Assembly: GCA_905193085.1 (NCBI GenBank)
Contig: CAJJNI010000056.1
Location: 1 to 13,157 of the forward strand
Length of the DNA stretch: 13,157 bases
Direction of reading: 5' to 3'
DNA from: an uncultured Lachnospiraceae bacterium
GTDB taxonomy: Bacteria; Bacillota; Clostridia; Lachnospirales; Lachnospiraceae
Of the stretch, positions 11,928 through 13,157 are shown one piece after another. Every line of letters starts with the position of its first letter. Within the stretch, counting starts at the first letter, position 1. The translations under genes and the position numbers were made by a program. The notes beneath the pieces were generated by a model that saw nothing but the letters and a program-made list of their open reading frames with translations, was not told the DNA's origin and ran no database searches.

Positions 11928-13157
11928 TCAGAATGTAATTATGCCTAATGCAGCTTTTAATATCAAAGTAACATCACTAAGAGAAATCTTGTTATCTTTG
12001 TCAACATCTACAGCAGTAAATGCATTACCCTCAGGTGTTGCTTCTATTCCAAGTGCAATTTTAAGTGCAGTTGTTGCATCTTTTAAATCAAGTTTACCGT
12101 CCTGATTTGCGTCTCCATACACAATATCTGGATTGTCCGGATTATCCGGGTTATCCGGGTTGTCCGGGTTATCCGGGTTGTCTGGATTGTCCGGGTTGTC
12201 TGGATTATCTGGGTTATCTGGATTATCCGGGTCATCTGCAATATCATTTGTATATGCTACTTTTACAAGACTCTTAGGAGATTCTCCATATTTATTTAAA
12301 GCAGTAACTGTAATTTCATAAGCAGTGTTTGCTTTAAGTCCTGTTATTGTGTATTTTGTATCTGTAATATTTTCACCTTTAAGTTCACCATCAACATATA
12401 CATTGTATGTATCTGCTCCTGAAACTTTATCCCATGTAACTGTTATCTTTGAAGACATATTGTCTTTATCTTTTATATTTGTAGGAGCTGTTGGGACACT
12501 TTCTGATGTCTTGAGCCATTTTGCGTATACTGTTGTATCTTCTGTAACTTTATCTTCAAGGAAGTTCCACGGTGTCACACATTCTTTTTCGTGATACCAG
12601 CCTAAGAATAAATAATCTTCTGCAACAGGGTCGATAGGCTGGATTATATAGCCGCCTTCCGGTCCCATATACTGGTCAGCAGGTTCAACCGCAAATACTT
12701 CATCATCATTCATATCAAATTTAACTTTAACAGGTGTAAATTCTACAAAGCTGTAATTCTTAACATCTTCAAAGCCTGATTTTCCCGCAATCTTATATGT
12801 AACTACCCCAGGTGAATTATAAAATACTTTTTCTCCTATATATGTAGGCGCATTACCTGTAAAATATGCCTTTGTAATACCTGTATTATAAAATGCTCCG
12901 GAATCAATTAAAGTTGCATTTACAGGAAATACAATGGATGTGAGTGCAGTCGATGCAAATGAATCCGCTTCCAATTTTGTAAGACCGCTTCCCAATCCAA
13001 CATATTTAAGACTTGTACAGTTCTCAAAAGCTCCCATCTTAGTGTTAATATAATTTCCCGGATCATTATATTCACTGGCTGAGGAAAGTTCTGAAACACC
13101 ATTTCCTATTCCACGGAAAGATAATCGAGAGGCTGTCATCAGAGGAACTGTTTGTTG
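11928..13157 (-). CDS. Modular surface protein: LRR_5, InlB repeat, Fn3, dockerin (5' partial)
   Basis: The frame stays open to the right edge, so only the C-terminal 409 residues are seen; the ATG at 13139 is internal. Order of modules: BspA-type leucine-rich repeats (to about residue 120; GAFENCTSLKYVGLG, SGAFYNTGITKAYF), an InlB B-repeat/Flg_new domain (about 143-214; LFLGWYHEKE, DTTVYAKW), Fn3 (about 221-303), a linker of 11 Asn-Pro-Asp units, and a type I dockerin (about 346-409). The dockerin has two calcium loops (DANQDGKLDLKD and DVDKDNKISLSD) and ends GIITF with no LPxTG motif. It is presumably secreted and attached through a cohesin partner elsewhere, which is inference. Upstream signal peptide and promoter lie outside the window. 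Confidence 0.85.
   Translation of the reverse strand, partial: QQTVPLMTASRLSFRGIGNGVSELSSASEYNDPGNYINTKMGAFENCTSLKYVGLGSGLTKLEADSFASTALTSIVFPVNATLIDSGAFYNTGITKAYFTGNAPTYIGEKVFYNSPGVVTYKIAGKSGFEDVKNYSFVEFTPVKVKFDMNDDEVFAVEPADQYMGPEGGYIIQPIDPVAEDYLFLGWYHEKECVTPWNFLEDKVTEDTTVYAKWLKTSESVPTAPTNIKDKDNMSSKITVTWDKVSGADTYNVYVDGELKGENITDTKYTITGLKANTAYEITVTALNKYGESPKSLVKVAYTNDIADDPDNPDNPDNPDNPDNPDNPDNPDNPDNPDNPDNPDIVYGDANQDGKLDLKDATTALKIALGIEATPEGNAFTAVDVDKDNKISLSDVTLILKAALGIITF
12126..12233. repeat. 9-bp tandem repeat encoding an Asn-Pro-Asp linker
   Basis: Twelve 9-bp units (eleven reading NPD and one DPD on the minus strand) differ by synonymous changes only (AAT/AAC, CCA/CCG, GAT/GAC). The array joins Fn3 and dockerin. 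Repeats of a multiple of three can vary in number by slippage without frame loss, altering linker length. Confidence 0.9.

Noticed and set aside
12126..12233. Tandem repeats as a CRISPR array
   Set aside because: Units are 9 bp with no spacers and encode an NPD linker in frame; the opposite-strand Ser-Gly-Leu frames are shadows.

Overview
This window looks like a chromosomal segment of a low-GC, spore-forming Clostridium-class Firmicute, most likely a Lachnospiraceae-type gut bacterium. The reasons are AT-rich coding with strong GGAGG ribosome sites, the rpmG-secE-nusG-rplK-rplA-rplJ-rplL order, a SipL-like spore morphogenesis protein, and a large surface protein with BspA-type leucine-rich repeats, an InlB B-repeat, Fn3 and dockerin modules. 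The taxonomic call is an inference; there is no rRNA gene here.

Left third (1-3700, minus strand): the transcription/translation cluster rpmG, secE, nusG, rplK, rplA, rplJ, rplL. It reads from a strong promoter at 3650-3678 through a three-hairpin leader. RNA-based feedback control is unusually visible. A short element resembling the L1-binding site of 23S rRNA stands in front of rplK, and a second one stands in front of rplA. rplJ-rplL has its own internal promoter, an L10 leader and a terminator/antiterminator pair. A hairpin terminator follows rplL.

Middle (3766-7059, plus strand): a two-gene unit of an orphan FliD-like protein and a multi-pass O-antigen ligase/polymerase-family membrane protein carrying an inserted extracytoplasmic domain. 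No other flagellar or polysaccharide genes are present. A bidirectional terminator separates it from the convergent unit at 7157-9163 (minus strand), which encodes a PrcB-like lipoprotein and a SipL-like protein (SPOCS/DUF3794 plus LysM) behind a possible sigma-E-type promoter.

Right part: between 9164 and 9561 lies a gene-free stretch with a plus-strand promoter and about 250 nt of strongly hairpin-forming, GC-richer sequence. I interpret it as a structured RNA or a long 5' leader of the following operon and cannot assign it to a class. malQ (4-alpha-glucanotransferase) and plsC (acyltransferase) follow with coupled translation and a good terminator. The window ends inside a minus-strand gene for a modular surface protein ending in a dockerin.

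The items most worth a second look are the unassigned RNA upstream of malQ, the twin L1-site mimics, and the FliD-like/O-antigen-ligase pair.
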